NCBI GenBank assembly: GCA_902521465.1
Contig: CABYRL010000001.1
Coordinates: forward strand, 186,001-250,000
DNA length: 64,000 nt
Source: an uncultured Alphaproteobacteria bacterium
GTDB lineage: Bacteria > Pseudomonadota > Alphaproteobacteria > HIMB59
Direction of reading: 5' to 3'
The notes below the pieces were generated by a model. It worked only from the letters and a program-made list of their open reading frames with translations, did not search any database and was not told where the DNA came from. Positions 37,464 through 45,309 of the stretch are shown piece after piece (the stretch's first letter is position 1; every line of letters begins with the position of its first letter). The position numbers and the translations under genes were made by a program.

Positions 37464-38516
37464 GTGATACAAGAGTATTATAGAAATTATGAAAATAATA
37501 ATAAAATTCTTTTAAATTATGTCCATGACAAAACGCCAAAAAATATTTTAACGTTACTAAAAATATGTTTAACATTATTATATTTCTCAAATAAACCACA
37601 ATATGCAATTGTTAATGATGCTGTGGAAGAAGTAAAAATTTTAAAAAAAGAAAAGCTAGTAAATGCTGTCCTAAGGAATATTTTACGAAATAAAAATAAA
37701 ATTAAATATGGAAAATTTATTTACCCCAATTTTAAGAAAATACTAGATAAGATATTTTCAAGTAACTCAATAAGAAGTTATATCTATTCGTCTATATTTA
37801 CAAAGCCAAAGAATTATCAAATTAGTTTAATTGATAATCAAAAAGCTCTTTATAGGAAAAGAGTGTTTATCTTAGAAAAAAAAATTATAAAAGAATGCTT
37901 TGTTCAAGACATTGGTAATTTTGAAGTGATTTACTCTGTACGTAAATTTTTTAAGGATAAAACTTTAATTGATGTATGTGCTGCACCAGGTGGTAAAAGC
38001 ATATTGTTAAATTCATTTGGCTTTAATGTTATTGCTATTGATAATTCACAAAGCCAGATAAATAAATTTAAGGAAAATCTTAATAGATTAAATATTAAAA
38101 TAAATATTCAAAAAGTAGATTTTTTAAAAACAAAATTTACTCAGAAATACAATTCTATTTTATTGGATGCTCCTTGCAGTGCGCTAGGTACATTTAGGAG
38201 GAATCCGGATGTAACCCTTAAAATTGACCAATCTAAAATTAAAAAACACCAAAAAATTCAGATACAGATGATTGAAAAATCATTAAAAATACTAAATAAA
38301 AAAGGATTTTTAGTCTATATTGTTTGCTCATTTCATCCTTTTGAGACAATCGAAGTTATTGATAAAATTATGCAAAAAAATAAAGATATTAAATTGCACA
38401 AAATTAATTCAGATAAAATGATTAAGAGACAAAGTGGATATTTTATTAACCCATTAAGCTTTAAAGAGCTTGGAGGATCAGATATCTTTTTTGTTTCTGT
38501 CTTGGAAAAAATATAA
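37464..38516 (+). CDS. rsmB: 16S rRNA (cytosine-C5)-methyltransferase, RsmB type
   Basis: RsmB methylates C967 of 16S rRNA. From GTG 37464 the protein has 350 residues: an N-terminal NusB-like domain (to about residue 125), then a SAM-binding methyltransferase domain with DVCAAPGGKS, LLDAPCSALGTFRRNPD and the second catalytic cysteine in YIVCSFHPFE. The NusB-like helix appears to continue upstream in the same frame to about 37374 (ISIKKIEQGSSIDHV), where there is no ATG, GTG or TTG. The true start may be a rare codon such as ATT or ATA. It ends with a one-base overlap onto rpe. Confidence 0.85.
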   Translation: MIQEYYRNYENNNKILLNYVHDKTPKNILTLLKICLTLLYFSNKPQYAIVNDAVEEVKILKKEKLVNAVLRNILRNKNKIKYGKFIYPNFKKILDKIFSSNSIRSYIYSSIFTKPKNYQISLIDNQKALYRKRVFILEKKIIKECFVQDIGNFEVIYSVRKFFKDKTLIDVCAAPGGKSILLNSFGFNVIAIDNSQSQINKFKENLNRLNIKINIQKVDFLKTKFTQKYNSILLDAPCSALGTFRRNPDVTLKIDQSKIKKHQKIQIQMIEKSLKILNKKGFLVYIVCSFHPFETIEVIDKIMQKNKDIKLHKINSDKMIKRQSGYFINPLSFKELGGSDIFFVSVLEKI

Positions 38517-39172
38517 TGAAAACAATAATATCACCATCAATTTTAGGTGGGTCATTTTCAAATATGGAAAAAACAATTTCTGAACTAGATGTATCAAAGG
38601 CAGAGTACATTCATTTTGATGTTATGGATGGAGATTTTGTTCCTAATTTAACTTTTGGTCCACAGTTCATTTCAAATTTACGTTTGAAAACAAAAAAGTT
38701 ATTTGATGTACATTTAATGATACATAGAGTAAGTAAATTTTTAGACGATTATATTGAGGCAGGTTCAGATATAATAACCTTCCATTATGAAATTGATGAA
38801 AACATAAATGATATTATTAATAGAATTAAAGAAAGAAAAATTAAAGTAGGGATCGCTATAAAACCAAAAACTTCATGGGAAAAGATTAAGAAATATTTAC
38901 ACTCTGTTGATCAAGTAATAATTATGACTGTGGAGCCTGGTTTTGGAGGGCAGTTATTTTTGACTGACCAAGTAGAAAAAATTAAAAATATATCTCATTA
39001 CATCAAAAAAAATAATTTAAACGTTGATATTGAAATTGACGGTGGTGTTAATTATGACACTGGGAGACTTGGCGTAGATGCAGGGGCAAATATACTTGTT
39101 GCAGGATCTTTCTTATTTAAGCAGAGTAACCTAACTGATGCTACTAATAAATTTACTGATTTTTTTAACTAA
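38516..39172 (+). CDS. rpe: Ribulose-phosphate 3-epimerase
   Basis: Rpe interconverts ribulose-5-phosphate and xylulose-5-phosphate. The 218-residue TIM barrel shows the family motifs ISPSILGGSFSNM, HFDVMDGDFVPNLTFGP (metal and catalytic aspartate), DVHLMIHR, MTVEPGFGGQ and EIDGGVN. It overlaps rsmB and purH by one base each. In many alphaproteobacteria rsmB-rpe-purH stand in this order, so the arrangement is conserved. Confidence 0.95.
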   Translation: MKTIISPSILGGSFSNMEKTISELDVSKAEYIHFDVMDGDFVPNLTFGPQFISNLRLKTKKLFDVHLMIHRVSKFLDDYIEAGSDIITFHYEIDENINDIINRIKERKIKVGIAIKPKTSWEKIKKYLHSVDQVIIMTVEPGFGGQLFLTDQVEKIKNISHYIKKNNLNVDIEIDGGVNYDTGRLGVDAGANILVAGSFLFKQSNLTDATNKFTDFFN

Positions 39173-40641
39173 TGGAAAAAAATAAAAATGCTTTAATATC
39201 AGTTTTTGACAAAAAAAATCTAGAGCTAATAACAAAATTTCTAATAAAAAAAAAATACACCATTTATTCAACGGGTGGTTCTTCTAAATATTTGAAAAAA
39301 ATTCATATACCTCATGTTGAAGTATCAAAGTATACTAAACAAAAGGAAATTTTATCTGGTAGAGTAAAAACATTACATCCAAAAATCTTTGGTGGCATAC
39401 TTGCAGCTAATACACGAGAGCATCAAAAGGAACTTAAAAAAGAGAAGATCATAAATTTTGATCTAATAATTGTTAATCTCTACCCCTTTGAAAAAACAAT
39501 AAAAAATACAAAAAATTACAATGAAATAATCGAAATGATTGACATTGGGGGCCATAGCCTTATCAGAGCGGCAGCAAAAAACTACTTAAATACAACAATA
39601 ATTATTGATCCTTTTGATTATCCAAATTTTATAAAAAACCCTCCTAAGACTGCCTCAGCAAAAAAGAGGTATGCAGTTAAAGCTATGAAAAAAATAACTG
39701 AATATGACATAGCAATTATGAAATGGTTTCAAGGAATCGAAGATAAAGAATATTTGCTGCGATACGGTGAAAACCCCCAACAAAAGGCAAAAGCCTTAAT
39801 TAGTAATAATTTATTCAAACAAATAAGTGGAGAAAAAAAACTCAGTTATAACAATTTATTAGACTTAGATGCAGCACTAGCAATAGTTTATGCTACAGAA
39901 TCAAAAAAATATATTTGCACAATAATTAAACACAATATTCCTTGTGGTGCTTCGATAGAAAAGAATCAAATCAAGAGTTACACAAGTGCACTAGCTGGTG
40001 ATCCAATAAGCGCATTTGGCGGAATTGTAGCTTTCAATAAAAAAGTTACTGCTACTGCAGCAGAAAAGTTAATTAAGAATTATTTTGAAGTGGTTGCTGC
40101 TCCTGACTTTGAAAGTGATGCCTTAAAAATACTTAAAAGAAAAACAAACTTAAGAGTCTTAAAAGTAAAAAAATTTAAATCAAAAATAGAACAAAGATCT
40201 ATTTTTGCAGGAAAACTTATTCAAGACGTTAATAACAAAAAAACAACAATAGTGAATATATATGGTAAAAATAAATTAAATGATGAGAAAATAAATTTTT
40301 TTACAAATGTTTTGAAAGTTATAAAGTCAAATGCTATTGCGCTTTTTGATCAAACTAGTTTAGTATCTCAATCTGGTGGACAGACATCAAGGATAGACTC
40401 ACTAGAAAATTGTTTGTACAAATTTAATTTAAAACAGAAAAAAAAGAAAAATAGTAAATTATTTTTATTTTCAGACGCCTTTTTTCCATTCACAGACTCT
40501 TTGGAGCTAGTTAAAAAAAAGAATTTAAAAATTGATGTTTATGCACCTATGGGATCAAAAAATGATACTCTTATCGAAAAATTTGTTAAAGAGAATAAAT
40601 TAAATTTTTTTAAATTAAACAATCGTCACTTTAAACATTGA
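39172..40641 (+). CDS. purH: Bifunctional AICAR formyltransferase/IMP cyclohydrolase
   Basis: PurH carries out the last two steps of IMP synthesis. The N-terminal cyclohydrolase domain (to about residue 190) has KKYTIYSTGGSSKYLKK and SGRVKTLHPKIFGG; the transferase domain has LRYGENPQQ, IIKHNIPCGAS (catalytic Lys-His), DPISAFGGIVAFN and the C-terminal RHFKH. At 489 residues it is about 30-40 shorter than usual. Two normally strict positions differ: IDIGGHSLIRAAAKN where GGP is expected, and GENPQQ for GENPHQ. The key Lys-His pair is kept, so it is probably functional. Confidence 0.93.
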   Translation: MEKNKNALISVFDKKNLELITKFLIKKKYTIYSTGGSSKYLKKIHIPHVEVSKYTKQKEILSGRVKTLHPKIFGGILAANTREHQKELKKEKIINFDLIIVNLYPFEKTIKNTKNYNEIIEMIDIGGHSLIRAAAKNYLNTTIIIDPFDYPNFIKNPPKTASAKKRYAVKAMKKITEYDIAIMKWFQGIEDKEYLLRYGENPQQKAKALISNNLFKQISGEKKLSYNNLLDLDAALAIVYATESKKYICTIIKHNIPCGASIEKNQIKSYTSALAGDPISAFGGIVAFNKKVTATAAEKLIKNYFEVVAAPDFESDALKILKRKTNLRVLKVKKFKSKIEQRSIFAGKLIQDVNNKKTTIVNIYGKNKLNDEKINFFTNVLKVIKSNAIALFDQTSLVSQSGGQTSRIDSLENCLYKFNLKQKKKKNSKLFLFSDAFFPFTDSLELVKKKNLKIDVYAPMGSKNDTLIEKFVKENKLNFFKLNNRHFKH

Positions 40642-40946
40642 TAGAAATATTTAAAAACAAGCCACCAAAAAATAATTACACTTTAATGAAAAGATATCAG
40701 AATATTGAATTTAAAAGGAAATACTCAATTAAACTTTTAGAAAAGTTTTTTAGAGATTTTCCTGAAGAAAAAAGAGGTAGAAAAAGATTTAAAGATAAAG
40801 AGATACAAAATGTTAAACATATTATCTATGATAAAATATTACAAAAGGGGATAAAGATTAAAGCGGATTGTATAGGTTTAATCAAAGAAAAAGTAGATAA
40901 AGACATAATAACAATTAACGTATCTTTTTTTAAAAGAAATGGATGA
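40638..40946 (+). CDS. Small basic protein of unknown function
   Basis: This 102-residue, lysine-rich protein starts at TTG 40638, overlapping the purH stop by 4 bases; ATG 40686 is an alternative giving 86 residues. I recognise no domain. The middle (KLLEKFFRDFPEEKRGRKRFKDKE) is strongly charged and helical, and the end contains beta-like segments. The 8-base overlap with the following HAD gene and the position in a tight operon argue that it is a real gene. Confidence 0.5.
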   Translation: MIEIFKNKPPKNNYTLMKRYQNIEFKRKYSIKLLEKFFRDFPEEKRGRKRFKDKEIQNVKHIIYDKILQKGIKIKADCIGLIKEKVDKDIITINVSFFKRNG

Positions 40947-41493
40947 GAACAGAATATTATTTGTTGATCTGGACGGTACATTAATAAGAGAAGACCTGTC
41001 AAATCTTGCATTTGTTAATTTTTTTAAAAAAAATCCACTAAAATTAATTTTTTATATTTTGATATTCATCATCAAGGGAAAACCTTATTTGAAAGAAAAA
41101 ATATCAAAAAATTTTGAAATACCAATAAGTAAGCTTACATTCAATAGAAGTGCATTAAATTATATAAGGGATGTAAAAAACAGACATAGAGTTGTTTATC
41201 TAATATCTGGAAGTCACCAAATCTTAGTTGATCAAATTGATCAACACCTAAAAATATTTTTTGAGTCTTTTGGTACAAAAGATAACTTTAATATGGTTGG
41301 TATTAATAAGGTTAAATTTATAAATGAAAAATTAAATATTAAGGATTTTGATTACTTTGGTAATAGTAAGAAAGATATACCAATATGGGAATATTGTAAA
41401 AAAATTATTTATACAAATACCTCGGCTGATCTCAAAGATTTTATTAACACATCTAAACTAGATAAAATAGAAATTAAAGAAGAATTTAATTAG
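40939..41493 (+). CDS. HAD-superfamily phosphatase-like protein
   Basis: This 184-residue HAD-fold protein has motif I (FVDLDGTLIRED), motif II (VVYLISGSHQ) and motif III/IV (DYFGNSKKDIPIWEYC). The pattern resembles the HAD domain that is fused to UbiA-type prenyltransferases in many bacteria; here it stands alone and no UbiA gene is adjacent. Its substrate is unknown. It overlaps the small basic protein by 8 bases. Confidence 0.78.
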   Translation: MDENRILFVDLDGTLIREDLSNLAFVNFFKKNPLKLIFYILIFIIKGKPYLKEKISKNFEIPISKLTFNRSALNYIRDVKNRHRVVYLISGSHQILVDQIDQHLKIFFESFGTKDNFNMVGINKVKFINEKLNIKDFDYFGNSKKDIPIWEYCKKIIYTNTSADLKDFINTSKLDKIEIKEEFN

Positions 41494-41498
41494 ACTAA

Positions 41499-42113
41499 AT
41501 GTCTTTTATTATTTTTATTAAGATAATTATCGTATGTCTGCTTGGCGCGGTGTCGCCTGGACCAAGTATGGCAGTAGTAATAAATAATGCTATCTTTAAA
41601 AATAGGTTTCATGGAATTTTAACATCTTTAGGCCATGGGTTTGGGATTGGCATTTATGCTCTATTTGCAGTTCTTGGGATTGCTTTAATTATTAAAACTA
41701 ACTTATTTGTTTTCAATGGGATTAAATTTATATCAATAATTTTCCTAATATACTTAGGTGTAAAATCAATAAATAGCAAAAGTAAATTAGATTTTGGCAA
41801 ATATAATTTAAATGGGGGAATCGCGTCATTTTCTCAAGGGATGAGCATATCATTATTAAATCCTAAAATATTTATATGGTTTATTGCTATTTATTCTCAA
41901 TTTATGTCAGTTGATAATGATTTGTTTTTTAATACTGTTCTAGTTATAACAGCTGCCATAGTCGACGCCATATGGTATATAACTTTGACATTATTAGTCA
42001 CTTCTAAAATTGCTTTAGATTTTATTAAAAATAAAAATAGCTTACTACAAAAATTTGTTGGAATTATTTTTATAGCGATAGGGTTTTTGTTATTAATTGA
42101 AATGTTGGTTTAA
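41499..42113 (+). CDS. LysE/RhtB-family exporter
   Basis: This 204-residue inner-membrane protein has about six helices. The opening IIIVCLLGAVSPGPSMAVVINNA is the LysE/RhtB signature, and SFSQGMSISLLNPKIFIWF follows in the middle. Such proteins export amino acids or their derivatives. It is the last gene of the conserved plus-strand run; accessory DNA begins just after it, at the decayed tRNA-like sequence at 42133. Confidence 0.87.
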   Translation: MSFIIFIKIIIVCLLGAVSPGPSMAVVINNAIFKNRFHGILTSLGHGFGIGIYALFAVLGIALIIKTNLFVFNGIKFISIIFLIYLGVKSINSKSKLDFGKYNLNGGIASFSQGMSISLLNPKIFIWFIAIYSQFMSVDNDLFFNTVLVITAAIVDAIWYITLTLLVTSKIALDFIKNKNSLLQKFVGIIFIAIGFLLLIEMLV

Positions 42114-42132
42114 AATTTGAACAGTTTAAAGT

Positions 42133-42165
42133 ATTCGAACATTCGTCCTCTACCTTAGCAATGAT
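42133..42165 (-). repeat. Decayed copy of the tRNA-Gly 3' part (attachment-site-like)
   Basis: Without gaps, 27 of 33 positions match the truncated tRNA copy at 50562-50594. The match runs from the T-loop (ATTCGAAC) through the anticodon loop (CCTTAGCAA) and on into TGAT, which lies outside the tRNA. It is 19 bases after the exporter gene and immediately before the surface-glycan genes, so it may mark the left end of an older integration. Confidence 0.5.
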
Positions 42166-42402
42166 AGATTTATTGCGCCTTCTGATGTACTTGTGTTATT
42201 TTATTATGCTAGAGATAGTGCTTTTATGTCAAATTTTAAAACCTTTTTATTAGGGCAATGTAGTTTATATAAATTTCTTTATAAAACGATAGTAGAATTT
42301 TCTTCTTACAAATATAAATTAAGTAAAAAACAAAATAGTTGTTATAGAAAGATCTAAAAATGAAAAGTTGTGATATTAAATTTAAAAAATTGAAAGAATA
42401 TT
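42166..42402 (+). other. Intergenic stretch at the left edge of the glycan region
   Basis: No gene with recognisable homology is seen here. A GTGTTA hexamer (42193-42198) matches the motif found at the other island ends. One small open frame (42226-42357, 43 codons starting MSNFKTFLL) has no clear ribosome-binding site and may be chance or a gene remnant. The promoter for the glycan operon must lie in this stretch. Confidence 0.4.
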
Positions 42403-43596
42403 ATGAAAGATAATATTTTAATTATCGGAGGGTTAGGGCACATTGGGTTACCATTGGGTTTAATTTTTGCAAACAAAGGACACGATGTGTGTCTATTTGA
42501 TAATAATCAAAACAATAAAGAAATGATTTTAAATGGACATTTACCCTTCATTGAAGAAAAGGGTGATGTTTATTTAAATAAAGCTATAAGAAATAAAAAA
42601 ATTGTAATTAATAATGAAAATATGATTATAAAGAAATATAAGCATGTAATAATTTGCATAGGAACACCTTTAGATGAATATTTAAATCCAAAAACTGATG
42701 ATTTCCTTAGAGCTATTGATTCTTTCATACCCTTTTTTAAAAAAAGTCAGAATATAATTATCAGAAGCTCAATTTTTCCAGGTGTTTGTGATTTAGTATA
42801 CAGTAAATTAAAAAAGAAAAAAATTACTAACCTTACTTACTGCCCAGAAAGGATTGTTCAAGGTAAGTCAATAGTGGAGATTCCTTATTTACCTCAGATA
42901 ATCTCAGGTTATGACAACAACTCAATAAGGAAGACCAGTAATTTATTTTTGAGTATTACAAAAAAAATAATCATATCCTCAGTAAGGGAGGCAGAATTAA
43001 TAAAATTATTTTCTAATGCATGGAGATATTTAGGTTTTTCAATAGCAAATCAATTTATGCAAATAAGTGAAAATGAAGGAATTAATTATGAAGGCCTTAG
43101 GCTTAAAATGGTAGAAGGATATGAAAGAAATAAGAACATTCCTAAAGCAGGTTTTGCAGCGGGTCCATGTCTTTTAAAAGACACCATGCAGTTGAGTTCA
43201 TTTAGTAAGGATAAATCTGGGATTTTTTCAATGGCAATGTTAATTAATGAAGGGTTTACTGATTATTATTTGGAAAAAATCAAATCTGAGTTTGGCAAAA
43301 AAAAAATAAAAGTTGGTATACTTGGAATGGCTTTTAAGCAAGATATTGATGATATTCGTGACTCCTTATCATTTAAATTAAAGAAGCAACTTGAATTAAA
43401 TGGATATACTGTAGTCTGTTCAGATTACAACATAGATAAATATACTTATAAGGAACAAACATTAATAAATGAATGTCAGTCTATAATTATAGCCGTGCCT
43501 CATAAAAGCTATAAAAAAATTAAAATTCCAAAGAGTAAATTTTTGATAGATACTTGGGGAATAACAAAACATGGCAAAAGACAAAATCAAAGATAA
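42403..43596 (+). CDS. UDP-glucose/GDP-mannose dehydrogenase family protein
   Basis: This is a 397-residue NAD-dependent nucleotide-sugar 6-dehydrogenase-like enzyme. The N-terminal Rossmann motif is IIGGLGHIGLPLGLIFA; the family active-site cysteine lies in AGPCLLKDTMQL (about residue 255), and the C-terminal domain has VGILGMAFKQDIDDIRDS. It would oxidise a sugar nucleotide to the uronic acid for a surface glycan. It is the first gene of the island operon and overlaps the glycosyltransferase gene by 26 bases. Confidence 0.88.
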   Translation: MKDNILIIGGLGHIGLPLGLIFANKGHDVCLFDNNQNNKEMILNGHLPFIEEKGDVYLNKAIRNKKIVINNENMIIKKYKHVIICIGTPLDEYLNPKTDDFLRAIDSFIPFFKKSQNIIIRSSIFPGVCDLVYSKLKKKKITNLTYCPERIVQGKSIVEIPYLPQIISGYDNNSIRKTSNLFLSITKKIIISSVREAELIKLFSNAWRYLGFSIANQFMQISENEGINYEGLRLKMVEGYERNKNIPKAGFAAGPCLLKDTMQLSSFSKDKSGIFSMAMLINEGFTDYYLEKIKSEFGKKKIKVGILGMAFKQDIDDIRDSLSFKLKKQLELNGYTVVCSDYNIDKYTYKEQTLINECQSIIIAVPHKSYKKIKIPKSKFLIDTWGITKHGKRQNQR

Positions 43597-44296
43597 TGAT
43601 TTCGAAATAATAATTCCTGTATTTAACGAAGGCAATCAATTTATATTTTTATTAAATGAATTAATAAGAAAAATCACATTTAATTTTTCTATCATTATTG
43701 CATATGACTCAGATAAAGATAAAACCCTTCAATTAATTAATAATTTCAGAAATAAAAATAAAATTAAACTAGTTAAAAATGAACTTTACGGTCCAAATAA
43801 TGCTATTTTATCAGCAATCAAAAAAGTTGAAGCTAAACATTTTTTTGTATATATGGCTGATGATTTACAAAATATTAATTTAATTAATAAAATTTATAAA
43901 ATAAGTCTCAACTCTAATCATGATTACGATTTAATTATACCATCAAGATTTACAAAAGGTGGTAAAATGATTAACTGTCCTTTTCCTAAAAATGTATTAG
44001 TAAGAACAGGTAATAAGATTGTTTGTTTACTTTCTGATGGGATTACTGATGCAACTAACGCATTTAAATTTTTTAAAACTAATTCTTTCAATAATATTAA
44101 TATTAAATCTAAAGAGGGTTTTACATATGCTCTCGAGGCAACGCTTAAAATGCAATTAAATAAAAATAATATTATTGAAACGCCAGCAATTTGGATTGAG
44201 AGAAAATCTGGAAAAAGCAATTTTAAGATAATAAAATGGTTGCCTTATTACACTTATTGGCTAATTTATCTTTTTATTTCAAGGATTATTAGATGA
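43571..44296 (+). CDS. Family 2 glycosyltransferase
   Basis: This 241-residue GT-A type glycosyltransferase has the opening FEIIIPVFNEGNQF, the metal/nucleotide site FVYMADDLQN and the C-terminal IERKSGKSNFKIIKWLPYY, as in dolichol-phosphate-mannose-synthase-like enzymes, followed by a hydrophobic end. It probably adds a sugar to a lipid carrier or glycan during surface polysaccharide synthesis. It overlaps the dehydrogenase by 26 bases and the epimerase by 4, so it is tightly coupled to both. Confidence 0.85.
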   Translation: MAKDKIKDNDFEIIIPVFNEGNQFIFLLNELIRKITFNFSIIIAYDSDKDKTLQLINNFRNKNKIKLVKNELYGPNNAILSAIKKVEAKHFFVYMADDLQNINLINKIYKISLNSNHDYDLIIPSRFTKGGKMINCPFPKNVLVRTGNKIVCLLSDGITDATNAFKFFKTNSFNNINIKSKEGFTYALEATLKMQLNKNNIIETPAIWIERKSGKSNFKIIKWLPYYTYWLIYLFISRIIR

Positions 44297-45309
44297 AAAT
44301 TTGTATAACAGGATCACACGGATTTATTGGAGGATATGTTGTAGAAGAACTTCTCACACAGAATTTTGAAGTTATAGGAATCGATAACTTCAGCAAATAT
44401 GGTCAGATTTGTAAGAGCTTTGAAAGCAACGATAAATTCAAATTTTATAATTTTGATATTAAAAATACGCACAAATTATATGAATTAATTTCAGATTGTG
44501 ATCACTTTATAGCAGGCGCCGCTATGATAGGTGGTATCAGTTATTTTCATGAATACGCATATGACTTATTAGCTGAAAATGAAAGAATACTTGCAAGTTC
44601 TTTTGATGCAGCCATTAAAGCTTTTAAAAATAATAAATTAAAAAAAATCACAGTTATTTCGTCTTCAATGGTCTACGAAAACAGTAAATTATTCCCTACA
44701 CCTGAGGGGTCAGAATTAAAATCTCCTCCACCATTCTCTACTTATGGTTTTCAAAAGCTATCATCTGAGTATTTTTGCAAAGGGGCCCTTCAACAATATG
44801 GTTTACCATACACAATTATTAGGCCTTTTAATTGCGTAGGAACAGGCGAATATCAAGCAAATAAAAAACATGAAATTTACTCAGGCAATGTAAAACTTGC
44901 GCTTAGCCATGTTGTCCCAGACTTTATTGTTAAAGCGATTATGAAACAGCAACCATTTCATATTCTTGGTGATGGCTCTCAAACAAGATGTTTTACTTTT
45001 GGTGGAGATATTGCAAAAGGTATAGTTAAAACACTAGAAAATAAAAAGGCAATTAATAATGATTTTAATATTTCAATTGGTGAAGAAACAAAAATTGAAG
45101 ATCTTGCAAAAATGATATGGAACAAAGTTAACCCTGATTTACCAATTGAAATCAAACATGAAAAACAATTTGATTACGATGTGCAAAAAAGAGTTCCTGA
45201 TGTTAGAAAAGCAAAAGAACTTCTTGATTTTACTGCAACAACAAAGTTGGAACCTGTAGTAGACAATCTAATTGATTGGATTAAAAACAATTACCAAATA
45301 AATCAATAA
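44293..45309 (+). CDS. NAD-dependent sugar-nucleotide epimerase/dehydratase
   Basis: This 338-residue extended short-chain dehydrogenase has the cofactor motif GSHGFIGGYV, a catalytic Ser in ISSSMVYEN and the YxxxK pair in STYGFQKLSS. The C-terminal region has DVQKRVPDVRKAKELLDF, as in UDP-glucuronate decarboxylases and GDP-sugar epimerases. With the dehydrogenase two genes upstream, conversion of a UDP-hexose to a uronic acid and then to an epimer or pentose is plausible, but the exact product is not readable. It abuts the convergent membrane-protein gene. Confidence 0.87.
   Translation: MKICITGSHGFIGGYVVEELLTQNFEVIGIDNFSKYGQICKSFESNDKFKFYNFDIKNTHKLYELISDCDHFIAGAAMIGGISYFHEYAYDLLAENERILASSFDAAIKAFKNNKLKKITVISSSMVYENSKLFPTPEGSELKSPPPFSTYGFQKLSSEYFCKGALQQYGLPYTIIRPFNCVGTGEYQANKKHEIYSGNVKLALSHVVPDFIVKAIMKQQPFHILGDGSQTRCFTFGGDIAKGIVKTLENKKAINNDFNISIGEETKIEDLAKMIWNKVNPDLPIEIKHEKQFDYDVQKRVPDVRKAKELLDFTATTKLEPVVDNLIDWIKNNYQINQ

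Noticed and set aside
42226-42357. 43-codon frame starting MSNFKTFLL as a gene
   Set aside because: No convincing ribosome-binding site, no recognisable domain and no coupling to a neighbour; mentioned only under the intergenic entry.
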